Of a DNA stretch of 64,000 nucleotides, positions 50,582 to 58,983 are shown piece by piece. Numbering within the stretch: position 1 is the stretch's first letter; every line of letters starts with the position of its first letter. The notes beneath the pieces were generated by a model. It was not told the origin of the DNA. It searched no databases and was given only the letters and a program-made list of their open reading frames with translations. Source of the DNA: Flavobacterium limnophilum (GTDB lineage: Bacteria > Bacteroidota > Bacteroidia > Flavobacteriales > Flavobacteriaceae); the NCBI RefSeq assembly GCF_027111315.2, contig NZ_CP114289.2:2976001-3040000 (forward strand), given 5' to 3'. A program made the position numbers and the translations under genes.

Positions 50582-50749
50582 GCTCTAAATCCGCTGTCAA
50601 AAGCTTTAAATCCACTATCTGAAGCACAAAATCAGCTGTTAGAAGCACAAAATCAGCTGACGGAAGATCAAAATCGACCAACGGAAGCATTAAATCAGTT
50701 GACGGAAGCTCTAAATCTTGACACAGAAGCATTAAAGAAGCCGACAGAA
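50582..50749 (+). repeat. 21-bp tandem repeat (minisatellite), 8 units
   Basis: Eight contiguous 21-base units of the form GCNNNAAATCNNNTNANGAA, for example GCACAAAATCAGCTGACGGAA (21 bases, shown one short: GCACAAAATCAGCTGACGGA). In one plus-strand frame they read as seven-residue units ALNQLTE or AQNQLTE, a heptad suited to a coiled coil. A TTG at 50570 could open an 82-residue frame, but no ATG or promoter supports it. It may be a degenerate coiled-coil gene or a non-coding minisatellite. Confidence 0.85.
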
Positions 50750-50850
50750 GCTCTCGGGAAGGCATTATTGAAGCTACTTTATTCAGAACAATCCTTTATA
50801 TATCAATACTTTAGATAAAATAACTATAAAAACAGGCAACTAATTTCGTT

Positions 50851-50866
50851 CTTAATCTAGGTTAAG
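50851..50866 (+). promoter_or_regulatory. Candidate activator site upstream of yceI
   Basis: CTTAATCTAGGTTAAG, nearly identical to the site before the pirin gene and also exactly 38 bases ahead of the -7 box. Shared context extends to TTCTTAATCTA-NN-TTAAGTG. No TTG stands at -33. Confidence 0.6.
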
Positions 50867-50888
50867 TGTCCAATCGTTAGTGTCGCCG

Positions 50889-50896
50889 TAAATTTG
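50889..50896 (+). promoter_or_regulatory. -7 box TAAATTTG of yceI
   Basis: Exact TAnnTTTG match, 38 bases before the ATG at 50935. Confidence 0.65.
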
Positions 50897-50934
50897 CCTT
50901 ATCAAAATGAAATAAACAATTAAAAAATAAAATT

Positions 50935-51462
50935 ATGGCAACTACAAAATGGGCAATTGACCCGACACACTCAGAAATTGGTTTTAAAGTAAAACACATG
51001 ATGTTTACCAACGTTTCAGGAAAATTTGGAACTTACGATGCAACAATCGCAACGGAAGACGACAACTTCGAGAATGCAAACTTCGAATTCTCGGCAGACA
51101 TCGATTCTATCAACACTAATAATGCTGACAGAGACAATCACCTGAAAAGTGGCGACTTTTTCGACGCTGAAAACCATCCAAAACTAACTTTCAAAGCAAC
51201 GTCTTTTACCAAAGATGGAGATGATTACGAATTAACTGGAGATTTGAGTATTAAAGAGGTAACCAAATCGGTGAAATTCCCTGTTGAATTCAGCGGATTG
51301 ATGAAAGACCCTTGGGGAAATACCAAAGCGGGATTGAACATTTACGGCAAAATCAACCGTAAAGATTGGGGATTGAACTGGAATTCGGCTTTGGAAACAG
51401 GCGGTGTTTTGGTTGGCGAAGAAGTGAAATTGAACATCGAATTGCAATTAATAAAACTATAA
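50935..51462 (+). CDS. YceI-family lipocalin-like protein
   Basis: A 175-residue YceI-domain protein, a beta barrel that binds isoprenoid-like lipids. Typical segments are WAIDPTHSEIGFKVKHMMFTNVSG (N-terminal, in two parts), DNHLKSGDFFDAENHPKLTFK and GDLSIKEVTKSVKFPVEF, then KINRKDWGLNWN. No signal peptide is present, so this copy should be cytoplasmic, unlike E. coli YceI. It shares its operator-like motif with the pirin gene. Its original downstream T run and terminator are now split by the IS256 insertion. Confidence 0.94.
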   Translation: MATTKWAIDPTHSEIGFKVKHMMFTNVSGKFGTYDATIATEDDNFENANFEFSADIDSINTNNADRDNHLKSGDFFDAENHPKLTFKATSFTKDGDDYELTGDLSIKEVTKSVKFPVEFSGLMKDPWGNTKAGLNIYGKINRKDWGLNWNSALETGGVLVGEEVKLNIELQLIKL

Positions 51463-51483
51463 ATAATTTCGCAAAACCGTTTT

Positions 51484-51491
51484 TTTTTTTT
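51484..51491. repeat. Left target-site duplication of the IS (TTTTTTTT)
   Basis: Eight T directly before the left inverted repeat, matching the eight T at 52838-52845. Eight bases is the usual IS256-family duplication; because it is a homopolymer the exact limits are uncertain. Confidence 0.5.
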
Positions 51492-51545
51492 GACACTATC
51501 CCAAAAAGTGTGTAAGTTTAAAAATATAGGGGTTTGATTTTTTAA

Positions 51546-52742
51546 TTAAAGTTGAACCCTTTTTTCAAATATAGTTAAGAACTGGTTGAGGATTAATCCC
51601 CAGTTTTGGATTGGCATCGACCATTTTTTGGTTGCCTCTCTCAAAGCCAAATATACAGATTTTAAAACAGCTTCATCCGTTGGGAATGATAATTTGTTTT
51701 TAGTGTATTTTCTGATTTTACCATTGAGGTTTTCGATTAAATTTGTGGTGTAAATTATCTTTCTGATTTCTACTGGAAAGTCAAAGAATACGGTAAGTTC
51801 CTCCCAATTTTCTTCCCAGGATTTAATCGCATAAGGATATTTATTATTCCATTTTTTAGAAAAATCTCCCAGAGATGCTTTAGCAGCTTCTTTAGTTGGA
51901 GCATTGTAAATAAGCTTCATATCTGCCGAAAATTCCTTTTTATCTTTCCAAACCACATAACGAGCTGAGTTTCTAATTTGATGTACTACACAGATTTGGG
52001 TTTGTGATTCCGGGAATACATTTTTGATAGTTTGCGTAAAACCATTTAGATTGTCAGTAGCAGTAATTAGTATATCTTCAACTCCTCTAGCTTTTAAATC
52101 TGTTAAAACGCCAAGCCAGAAACTAGCACTTTCATTCTTTCCTAGCCACATTCCAAGGACTTCTTTTTTACCTTCTCTATTAAGTCCAACGGCTAAATAG
52201 ATGGTTTTATTGACTATTTTTGAGTTTTCTCTAACTTTAAAAACAATTCCGTCCATCCAGACTATCAGATAAACAGCCTCTAAAGGTCGGTTTTGCCAAG
52301 CAATAATATCACTCGAAACCGTGTCGGTTATCCTAGAAATAGTACTAGTGGAAACCTCAAAATTATAAACTTCTCTTATTTGTTCTTCGATGTCGCTATT
52401 GCTCATTCCTTTGGCATAGAGAGAGATTATTACGTTCTCTAAACCATCGAGCATATTTTGCCTTTTGGGCACAATTAAAGGGTTAAATGAGGCTTCTCGA
52501 TCTCTGGGAACTTGAATCTGAGATTCGCCAAATGAGGTTTTTATTTTCTTGTTAGAAAAACCATTACGAGCATTGGATTTTGTAGTTTTCTCGTGCTTAT
52601 CATAGCCTAAATGGGCGTCTAATTCGCCTTCGAGCATTTTCTCTATTCCTCGCTTTTGTAGTTGGGCTAAGAAGCCATAAAGGTCTTCGCCTGTTTTGAA
52701 TTGCTTCAAAAATTCATCGGATAATAAATCTTCCTTTTTCAT
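51546..52742 (-). CDS. IS256-family transposase
   Basis: A 398-residue mutator-type (DDE) transposase. The N-terminal part has [13 protein letters not shown] and [21 protein letters not shown], standard for IS256/IS1249-like proteins. The catalytic triad is the Asp in [10 protein letters not shown], the Asp in [10 protein letters not shown] and the Glu in [26 protein letters not shown] is the conserved C/H motif. The frame is full length and looks active. It is transcribed leftward from the right inverted repeat through a strong hairpin. Confidence 0.96.
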   Translation of the reverse strand: MKKEDLLSDEFLKQFKTGEDLYGFLAQLQKRGIEKMLEGELDAHLGYDKHEKTTKSNARNGFSNKKIKTSFGESQIQVPRDREASFNPLIVPKRQNMLDGLENVIISLYAKGMSNSDIEEQIREVYNFEVSTSTISRITDTVSSDIIAWQNRPLEAVYLIVWMDGIVFKVRENSKIVNKTIYLAVGLNREGKKEVLGMWLGKNESASFWLGVLTDLKARGVEDILITATDNLNGFTQTIKNVFPESQTQICVVHQIRNSARYVVWKDKKEFSADMKLIYNAPTKEAAKASLGDFSKKWNNKYPYAIKSWEENWEELTVFFDFPVEIRKIIYTTNLIENLNGKIRKYTKNKLSFPTDEAVLKSVYLALREATKKWSMPIQNWGLILNQFLTIFEKRVQL

Positions 52743-52764
52743 AAAATGTGTAAAATATTAAAAT

Positions 52765-52816
52765 TAAGTAAAAAAAGTATTAGGGTTTGCACAAACCCTA
52801 ATACTTTTTTTACTTA
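52765..52816 (-). terminator. 25-bp perfect hairpin ahead of the transposase gene
   Basis: A 25-base arm (TAAGTAAAAAAAGTATTAGG, then GTTTG) pairs fully with its complement around a 2-base loop CA. On the transposase strand the second arm carries a T7 tract. It stands between the right terminal repeat and the ATG at 52742. It could stop transcription coming in from outside. Confidence 0.75.
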
Positions 52817-52837
52817 CACACTTTATAGGATACTACC

Positions 52838-52845
52838 TTTTTTTT
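52838..52845. repeat. Right target-site duplication of the IS (TTTTTTTT)
   Basis: Eight T directly after the right inverted repeat; see the left copy at 51484-51491. Confidence 0.5.
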
Positions 52846-52855
52846 GCAAAAATAC

Positions 52856-52888
52856 AAACCTCCATTCTTCAAAGCATGGAGGTTTTTT
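52856..52888. terminator. Hairpin terminator, originally shared by yceI and the glycosyltransferase gene
   Basis: AAACCTCCAT pairs with ATGGAGGTTT around a 10-base loop, with T6 after it on the plus strand. The IS now separates it from yceI. Confidence 0.75.
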
Positions 52889-52919
52889 ATGTTTTAAAAT
52901 TGTTTCTTTCCTACCTAAA

Positions 52920-55190
52920 TTAAACGGCATTCGCGAATTCGACATCCAAGTGCTTATAATTTTCTTGATTTTGGTTTTTGTATGAATCCATAATCAACTG
53001 TGCCTTAAAAAAACAGAGTGTTGATTCGGCTCCTTGATTAATATTGACATTTTTTTCTTCAAGCCCATCGTAAGAAGCTCCATTTACGGGGTTATAAATT
53101 ATCTGGTTCAGGTGATTATTTCCTAAAAACCATGAAAATGCCACATTCAACTGTTCTTTATATTTGACATTTCCCGTGACTTCATAAAACAAATGCAGGG
53201 TAATAATGGTTGTTGCCACTTCTATGGGTTGTTCTCCATAAGTTTTTTTATGACTGCCTTTGACAAACCAGCCCCGATTTGAAATTACGCTAAGTTCTCC
53301 TTTCATAAAATAATGTGACAAGAGAAAATCAAATGTTATTACTGCGATTTTTTTGTATTTCAAATCCCCTGTCGCCATAAAACTATACATCATTGCTTCA
53401 GGAAGAACGTTATTGGCATAGGTCATGTAATCTTCATACCAGCACCATTCTTCATCGGAATTAATGTGATAATGATTCAGTAATGTATCGGCAAGTCTTA
53501 TTATATTGTTTTTAATTTCTTCCTCAGGATTAACCTGATAGTAGTAATAAAGTCCTTTGAGCGTATAGGCAATTGCCCTTGGAGAAGTAACGAAATCAAT
53601 ATGCACGACAGCCTTATCCCAAGATTTTTGTGCTTTTTGCACTAAATCTATTGGCAGATTTTTTTGATGGGACAATGTATATCCTAAACTCCATAAAGCT
53701 CTTCCGTTCGAATCTTCAAGATTTACCAATTGGTTTTGCTCTGTCAATTGACGATTAAAGTCTTTGTAATTGTCAAACTTTCCTTCTTCTTGCTGAATAT
53801 CGGCAATAAAATTCAAATAAATCGAAGCCAAATTTAAGGCAACAGGATTTGCGCTACTATCATGATACATCACCATGTCAATTAATGCACGAGCATTGTC
53901 ATCCAAAGTATAACCAAACGAAGTATTCGGCTGGCTAAAATTCGAAAATTGAAGAATTCCATAATCGGTTGTTAATTCCTTGATGTGGTCCAATTTAATG
54001 GATGGGTAATTAAATCTTAATTTTTCCTTGCTTTCCGTTACTTCAGCAAACAGGAATCCGTATTTTAGGGCAATATTCTCCCAAGTGGTTTCGTGGGTCA
54101 AAGCATAGCCATTTTGTCCCATTTCCACCCGTTCTTGTTTGTTTTCAACCAGTTTCAATATCGCTTTTTGAAACTCTTCGGGATTGTCAAATCCATCCAA
54201 CAAAATTCCGGTACCCGAGTTCAAAGCCTCGATGGCATGCGGTATTGGGGTTGAAATTATGGCACAACCACAACTCATTGCATAGGCAAAAGTGCCACTT
54301 ACGGCTTGATTTGGATCTTTGGAAGCAAACAAATAAACATCGGACAGGATTAAATAATTGAGCAATTGTTTTAACTCCAAAAATTCATTGACAAAGAATA
54401 CGTTGTTTTCCAGTTTCAGTTTTTTGGTCATCTCAATAAGCATTTCGCGGTAATTCTCGCCATCCCTTTTCAAGATTTCTGGATGGGTTTTTCCAACTAC
54501 CAGATAAATTACTTCCGGATGTTTTGCAATGATGTCGGGCAAGGCATATAAAACAGTCTCGATATTCTTGTTTTCGCTAATTAACCCAAATGTTGACAAT
54601 ACTATTTTGTCTGAATAGTGAAATTCTTTTTTTAAATTCTCTTTTTGATCCAGGAGAACCATGTGGGTTCCGTGCGGAATAAGCATCATTTTAGATTCTT
54701 TACAACCATAATCCCGTATCAAAATCTCTTGGGATTTTTTGGTAAGAACCACAATTTTATTGGACAAATCAATAATTGCCTGCACTACTTTCTTCAATTT
54801 TTCATTTGGATTAGGCAATACGGTATGAAAAACCATTGCAATGGGTTTGTTTAGGGCCAATAAAAAGGAGAGCAAATAATTCCCGTAATCTCCTCCAAAA
54901 AGACCAAATTCATGTTCGACGCAAAGCATTCCAATATCATCGCGATTGTTAATTTTTTCGGCCAAAAGACGGTATTCCTGAATCGAGGAAACGGTTAAGG
55001 TGTAATGCACATCATCACCATATTCGAATTGATTTTCCTGTTTTTGCAAAGCACATACTTCTATTGGGAGTGAATCTCCAAAAACTAATTTTATGGAATT
55101 GACTACGTCACTGGAAAAAGTAGCCAATCCACATTCTCTCGGCGGATAAGAACTCATCAATAGTATCGATTTGTTTTGTTTTGACCTCAT
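52920..55190 (-). CDS. GT4 glycosyltransferase fused to an alpha/alpha-toroid domain
   Basis: A 756-residue two-part protein. About 1-385 is a GT-B glycosyltransferase of family 4: SSYPPRECGLATFSSDVV with its early glycine loop, LCVEHEFGLFGGDYG, VLSTFGLISENKNIE and the nucleotide-sugar site SGTFAYAMSCGCAIISTPIPHAIE. About 400-756 has repeating helices with conserved aromatic and Trp patterns (DDNARALIDMVMYH, GRALWSLGYTLSH, WCWYEDYMTYANNVLPEAM). This fits a glycosidase-like toroid. Its start overlaps the GH130-like gene by 4 bases (ATGA). The pair probably acts on mannosides; the substrate is not proven. The end meets a terminator next to the IS. Confidence 0.85.
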   Translation of the reverse strand: MRSKQNKSILLMSSYPPRECGLATFSSDVVNSIKLVFGDSLPIEVCALQKQENQFEYGDDVHYTLTVSSIQEYRLLAEKINNRDDIGMLCVEHEFGLFGGDYGNYLLSFLLALNKPIAMVFHTVLPNPNEKLKKVVQAIIDLSNKIVVLTKKSQEILIRDYGCKESKMMLIPHGTHMVLLDQKENLKKEFHYSDKIVLSTFGLISENKNIETVLYALPDIIAKHPEVIYLVVGKTHPEILKRDGENYREMLIEMTKKLKLENNVFFVNEFLELKQLLNYLILSDVYLFASKDPNQAVSGTFAYAMSCGCAIISTPIPHAIEALNSGTGILLDGFDNPEEFQKAILKLVENKQERVEMGQNGYALTHETTWENIALKYGFLFAEVTESKEKLRFNYPSIKLDHIKELTTDYGILQFSNFSQPNTSFGYTLDDNARALIDMVMYHDSSANPVALNLASIYLNFIADIQQEEGKFDNYKDFNRQLTEQNQLVNLEDSNGRALWSLGYTLSHQKNLPIDLVQKAQKSWDKAVVHIDFVTSPRAIAYTLKGLYYYYQVNPEEEIKNNIIRLADTLLNHYHINSDEEWCWYEDYMTYANNVLPEAMMYSFMATGDLKYKKIAVITFDFLLSHYFMKGELSVISNRGWFVKGSHKKTYGEQPIEVATTIITLHLFYEVTGNVKYKEQLNVAFSWFLGNNHLNQIIYNPVNGASYDGLEEKNVNINQGAESTLCFFKAQLIMDSYKNQNQENYKHLDVEFANAV

Positions 55191-56662
55191 GGCAGTTCAT
55201 TTTTACTATTTTTCAAAGCATCGAGCAATTCTTTCAAGTCAACCACGGCATAACTGGAGGAATAATCAGAAACGGCATAAGGCAATATAAGACTGTTGTT
55301 GTGAATTATCGACCCACAGGAATAAACCACATTGGGAACATATCCTTCGCGTTCATCTTCTAAAGGACTGAGCAAAGGCTCGGGAAGCCTCCCCAATTCC
55401 TTGGAGGGATCATCCAAATCAAACAAGGATGCCCCTATGCAATAACGCCGCATCGCTCCTACTCCATGAGTAATTACAAGCCAACCCTCTTCTGTCCATA
55501 AAGGCGAACCACAATTCCCAATTTGTGTATATTCCCATGGATATTTGGGTCTTTGAATAATCCGTGGATTTTTCCATTCGTTTGGTCTTACCGAATACAT
55601 CAGATAATTATTGACTCCATCTATCCTGGCGAGCATGGCATATTTGCCGTTTATTTTTTTAGGAAACAAGGCCATCCCTTTTCCTTGCGCCCCTTCTCCA
55701 TACAAAGGCATAATTCGAAACGTATAGAAATCTTCGGTCGTGATTAATTTTGTAAGAATGGAATGCCCGTTATAGGCGGTATAAGTTCCCATTACATTCT
55801 CGGAACCGTCATCGTCAACAAAACGAACAAATCGGGCATCCTCTATTCCTCGGCTTTCGGTATCCGATATTGGAAATATAACACGCTCCGAGATATCGAA
55901 ATCATGGTTGAATTGTATGTCATAAAAGGAATCCATTACCCAAATTACTTCTTCATAAGCTTCCTTTACCTCTTTGCTTATAACTGAATTTGCCAATGCT
56001 GCATTTATCGCACTTTTAAATGCTGAATACTCGAACACGTCAGGCAAATCATTCAGGATAGAAGTATAAATATCCAAGATGTGCATTTCTGCCAATTTGG
56101 ACATAATCCTTTTTTTATTATACATCATTTTGTGCAAAATCTCGGCTTTTTCAATATCAGTACCAATTTTCATCATCCTCAGATTATTATCCTTGTCGAT
56201 GATTCCCCTTCTAAACACGATGGAAGAAACATGTCCTTCTCCAGTGGCTCTAAAAGAAATAACAACACGTTTCTCGTCTTTTTCCAAATTCGATTGATCA
56301 AAATCTTCTATCATCGAAGGGTTAAAAAAAGCCGATGATTCAATGGAATATTCCATGGTAAGATAAGAACCAATAAGCATTTTCTTTTCTTCTGACAACT
56401 CTGTCTCATTGATTTGCATTTCTGCAATTATTGGCTTGATATTATCGTAATGTTTACAAAAAATTGCCGAAATATTTCGATGCCGTTTTGCAAAACCCCT
56501 GTTTATTTGTTCCAAAGTATGGGTAACATCTTGATTGCTCATTGTCAATATACGGCCGACGAGCTCTTTGGTTCGCAAATTTCCACTGTTAAAATATCGC
56601 GCTACGACTCTGCTGGAATCGGGCATAAACTTTACGTTTTTTCGGGTAACGGAAACTTTCAT
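55187..56662 (-). CDS. GH130-family beta-mannoside phosphorylase/hydrolase-like protein
   Basis: A 491-residue protein. An N-terminal helical part (about 1-160) precedes a five-bladed propeller (about 170-490) with GH130 features: VIFPISDTESRGIEDARFVRF, MGTYTAYNGHSI, GQGKGMALFPKKINGKYAMLAR (in two), QIGNCGSPLWTEEGWLVITHG and AVSDYSSSYAVVD at the end. GH130 enzymes cleave beta-mannosides with phosphate or water. The Asp in GIEDAR is the likely catalytic acid. The 4-base overlap with the GT4-toroid gene ties the two as an operon. Confidence 0.87.
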   Translation of the reverse strand: MKVSVTRKNVKFMPDSSRVVARYFNSGNLRTKELVGRILTMSNQDVTHTLEQINRGFAKRHRNISAIFCKHYDNIKPIIAEMQINETELSEEKKMLIGSYLTMEYSIESSAFFNPSMIEDFDQSNLEKDEKRVVISFRATGEGHVSSIVFRRGIIDKDNNLRMMKIGTDIEKAEILHKMMYNKKRIMSKLAEMHILDIYTSILNDLPDVFEYSAFKSAINAALANSVISKEVKEAYEEVIWVMDSFYDIQFNHDFDISERVIFPISDTESRGIEDARFVRFVDDDGSENVMGTYTAYNGHSILTKLITTEDFYTFRIMPLYGEGAQGKGMALFPKKINGKYAMLARIDGVNNYLMYSVRPNEWKNPRIIQRPKYPWEYTQIGNCGSPLWTEEGWLVITHGVGAMRRYCIGASLFDLDDPSKELGRLPEPLLSPLEDEREGYVPNVVYSCGSIIHNNSLILPYAVSDYSSSYAVVDLKELLDALKNSKNELP

Positions 56663-57153
56663 AAAAAAAATTTAATTATGACACATAAAGACATTTAGTT
56701 TTTTGACAAAAAAATCGATTTATTAATCCTGACGAAATACTTGCTGAAAACACTTCAGCTTCTGCATAAAAGACATTATAACTTATTTGGGACCAATAAG
56801 TTTAATTTTTATCAACCTGATTCAAATAATTTGGTTTAGGTTAACAAGGATTTTAAAAAAAAGTTATTGCTTTTGTATAAAAAGTAATATCAAATATACA
56901 AAATTAAAAACATAAAAAATTGATTTTTAGACAATTAAACCTTTTATTTATATTCAAAACCCTAATAAAAACAAAACAACATTTGTAGTCCCGAAGGAAT
57001 AAAAACCCATTCGGCAGAAAAAAAACAGTATGATGGAAGGAAAACTGTTCTTAAACCCAAAAAATTGCTGCTCCTAAAAAAAACACTATTTTTGCATCCT
57101 GATTGAAACTAATATTTTAATCTTTAATTTATTAAAATCTTTAAATCAAAAAT
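56663..57153. other. Intergenic region between GH130-like gene and fabD
   Basis: These 491 bases hold no gene. Seen: a minus-strand -7 box TATATTTG (CAAATATA at 56891-56898) that could start the GH130-GT4 operon with a leader of about 220 nt; a small hairpin CCGAA...TTCGG near 56992-57014; and the fabD -7 box at 57087-57094. The rest is AT-rich with nothing recognisable. Confidence 0.55.
57087..57094 (+). promoter_or_regulatory. fabD promoter (-33 TTG, -7 TATTTTTG)
   Basis: Exact TAnnTTTG match, with TTG at 57065-57067 at 19-bp spacing. It is 59 bases before the fabD ATG. Confidence 0.65.
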
Positions 57154-58026
57154 ATGAAAGCATACGTATTTCCAGGTCAAGGAGCACAATTCACCGGAAT
57201 GGGCAAAGACTTATATGAGAATTCCGAATTAGCAAAATCACTTTTCGAAAAAGCCAATGAAATCTTGGGTTTTCGCATCACGGAAATTATGTTTGAAGGC
57301 ACAGCGGAGGAATTGAAAGAAACCAAGGTTACCCAACCGGCGATTTTCCTGCATTCGGTTATTCTGGCCAAAACCTTGGAAGATTTCAAACCAGAAATGG
57401 TGGCGGGACATTCTTTGGGCGAATTTTCGGCCTTGGTTGCCAATGGCGTTTTGTCATTTGAAGACGGATTACGGTTGGTTTCTCAACGTGCCTTGGCGAT
57501 GCAAAAAGCCTGCGAAATAAAACCATCCACAATGGCGGCAGTTCTAGGATTGGCCGACAATATCGTGGAAGACGTTTGTGCTTCAATTGACGGAATCGTG
57601 GTGGCAGCAAACTACAATTGCCCTGGACAATTAGTAATTTCTGGAGAAACCTCAGCCGTAGAAAAAGCTTGTGAAGCGATGAAGGCTGCTGGTGCAAAAC
57701 GCGCTTTGTTATTGCCTGTAGGTGGTGGTTTTCACTCGCCAATGATGGAACCCGCAAGAGAAGAATTGGCCGCAGCCATTGAAGCGACAACTTTCTCCAC
57801 TCCTATTTGCCCAGTATATCAAAACGTTACGGCAACTGCCGTTTCCGATCCTGCCGAAATCAAGAAAAACTTGATTATCCAATTGACAGCTCCCGTAAAA
57901 TGGACACAATCCGTGCAACAAATGATTGCCGATGGTGCAACTTTGTTTACCGAAGTAGGTCCTGGAAAAGTATTGGCTGGTTTGATTGGAAAAATTGACA
58001 GAGAAGCTGCGACAGCAAACGCTTAA
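57154..58026 (+). CDS. fabD: Malonyl-CoA:ACP transacylase
   Basis: A 290-residue acyltransferase of fatty acid synthesis that moves malonate from CoA to acyl carrier protein. PGQGAQFTGMG is at the N-terminus. The nucleophile is S87 in GHSLGEFSAL. The malonate-binding arginine follows in LRLVSQRALAMQ. The catalytic His is in GGGFHSPMM, and the C-terminal FTEVGPGKVLAGLI is typical. Length is usual. A terminator follows. It stands alone rather than in a fab cluster, as is common in Bacteroidota. Confidence 0.96.
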   Translation: MKAYVFPGQGAQFTGMGKDLYENSELAKSLFEKANEILGFRITEIMFEGTAEELKETKVTQPAIFLHSVILAKTLEDFKPEMVAGHSLGEFSALVANGVLSFEDGLRLVSQRALAMQKACEIKPSTMAAVLGLADNIVEDVCASIDGIVVAANYNCPGQLVISGETSAVEKACEAMKAAGAKRALLLPVGGGFHSPMMEPAREELAAAIEATTFSTPICPVYQNVTATAVSDPAEIKKNLIIQLTAPVKWTQSVQQMIADGATLFTEVGPGKVLAGLIGKIDREAATANA

Positions 58027-58068
58027 AATTAGTGGTCAGTTTTTAGTGATTAGTGTGTCTATAAATAG

Positions 58069-58106
58069 AATCCTCATAAACTTTAAGTTTGTGGGGATTT
58101 TTTTTA
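58069..58106 (+). terminator. Hairpin terminator after fabD
   Basis: AATCCTCATAAACTT pairs imperfectly with AAGTTTGTGGGGATT, followed by T8. Confidence 0.75.
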
Positions 58107-58149
58107 AATTAGAAGTTGGTATATTTACAATGCTAGCTAACATAATACT

Positions 58150-58983
58150 ATGACGACAAGTTATAAAATATACAACGGCACTTTAGACGATGGTGAATAC
58201 CCATCAATTCTATATAAATATCGAGACTGGAATAAAGAATATCACGATAGGTACATCAAGAATCGTGAAATATATATGGCTCCAGCAAGTTCATTTGAAG
58301 ATGAAAATGATTGTAAAATTCCTGTCAGATATGATTTATTGAATGCCAAACAAACTATCGATTTTGCAGTTCGATTGTCAAAGCTTGAAAATCCAGAATT
58401 TACACGCCAACAACATAGAAAAGATGCAAGGAATTGGGCAAAACAGAAATTTCTTAAAAACAAAAAAATTTATGATGATTTCCAAAAGCACTATTTCAAA
58501 GAATCTGATCAAAGAAGAGGCATTCTTTGCTTAACTGAATTTCCTTGTCTTGAAAGAATGTGGAATGAATATGCTAATAACTCAACTGGATTTTGTGTAG
58601 GTTATAATTCAAGAATAATGTTTGAATTTTTAGGTGGTGGCGGAAAAGTTACTTACGACGATTTACCAATCATTTTACCTGAACCTATAATGACACATTA
58701 TGAAATCCATAATAAGCAAGTATTTTATAAACAAAAGAAATGGGATTATGAAAATGAATATCGAACTCATACTTTTTTTGAAAAACCTGCTACAAGAGAA
58801 ATGAGACAAATTGAACTTCCGAAAGAAGCATTTAATAAAGTAATATTAGGCAAAAACATTAGTATCAAAGATAAAAATGAAATAACAGAAGTAGTCAGAG
58901 ATATCATAGGCAACATTCCAATCGAAGAATACAAGAATATTTGTCAAACTACCAAATACCCTAAAAACAATACTATTTATTAA
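58150..58983 (+). CDS. DUF2971-family protein
   Basis: A 277-residue protein with the DUF2971 pattern: LYKYRDWNKEYHDRYI at the N-terminus, then REIYMAPASSFEDENDCKIP, then GILCLTEFPCLERMWNEYANNSTGFCVGYNS (in two blocks, the W-x-x-Y-A and GFCVGY parts being diagnostic). The function of DUF2971 is unknown; such genes are often found in variable, mobile or defence-linked regions. It is AT-richer than fabD and galE and abuts a gene fragment on the other strand, so recent acquisition is plausible. A TATATTTA box near 58118 is one off the -7 consensus. Confidence 0.82.
   Translation: MTTSYKIYNGTLDDGEYPSILYKYRDWNKEYHDRYIKNREIYMAPASSFEDENDCKIPVRYDLLNAKQTIDFAVRLSKLENPEFTRQQHRKDARNWAKQKFLKNKKIYDDFQKHYFKESDQRRGILCLTEFPCLERMWNEYANNSTGFCVGYNSRIMFEFLGGGGKVTYDDLPIILPEPIMTHYEIHNKQVFYKQKKWDYENEYRTHTFFEKPATREMRQIELPKEAFNKVILGKNISIKDKNEITEVVRDIIGNIPIEEYKNICQTTKYPKNNTIY

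Larger units (their letters stand above)
50492..50934. other. Intergenic region holding a minisatellite and the yceI control region
   Basis: These 443 bases contain the 21-bp repeat array (50582-50749), the candidate Crp/Fnr-type operator (50851-50866) and the -7 box (50889-50896). The array is open in one frame on each strand, but no ATG start fits either; I do not call a gene. Confidence 0.7.
51492..52837 (-). mobile_element. IS256-family insertion sequence, complete, 1346 bp
   Basis: Terminal inverted repeats are GACACTATCC... at 51492-51517 and its partner at 52812-52837, matching in about 20 of 26 positions with a shared inner block AAAGTGTGTAAGT (AAAAGTGTGTAAGT on the left). One intact transposase gene fills the interior. 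Poly-T target duplications flank it. A 25-bp perfect hairpin sits between the right end and the transposase start. It landed in the T tract of the region after yceI and does not break a recognisable gene. Confidence 0.9.

Noticed and set aside
50493..50818. Open frames on both strands over the 21-bp repeats as protein genes
   Set aside because: Neither has an ATG start with promoter; openness is explained by the repeat. Reported as a repeat and finding only.
58846..58983. The part of the minus-strand frame that runs under the DUF2971 gene
   Set aside because: The sequence turns Phe/Ile-rich and loses protein character where it enters the DUF2971 coding region; only the part beyond 58984 looks like a gene remnant.
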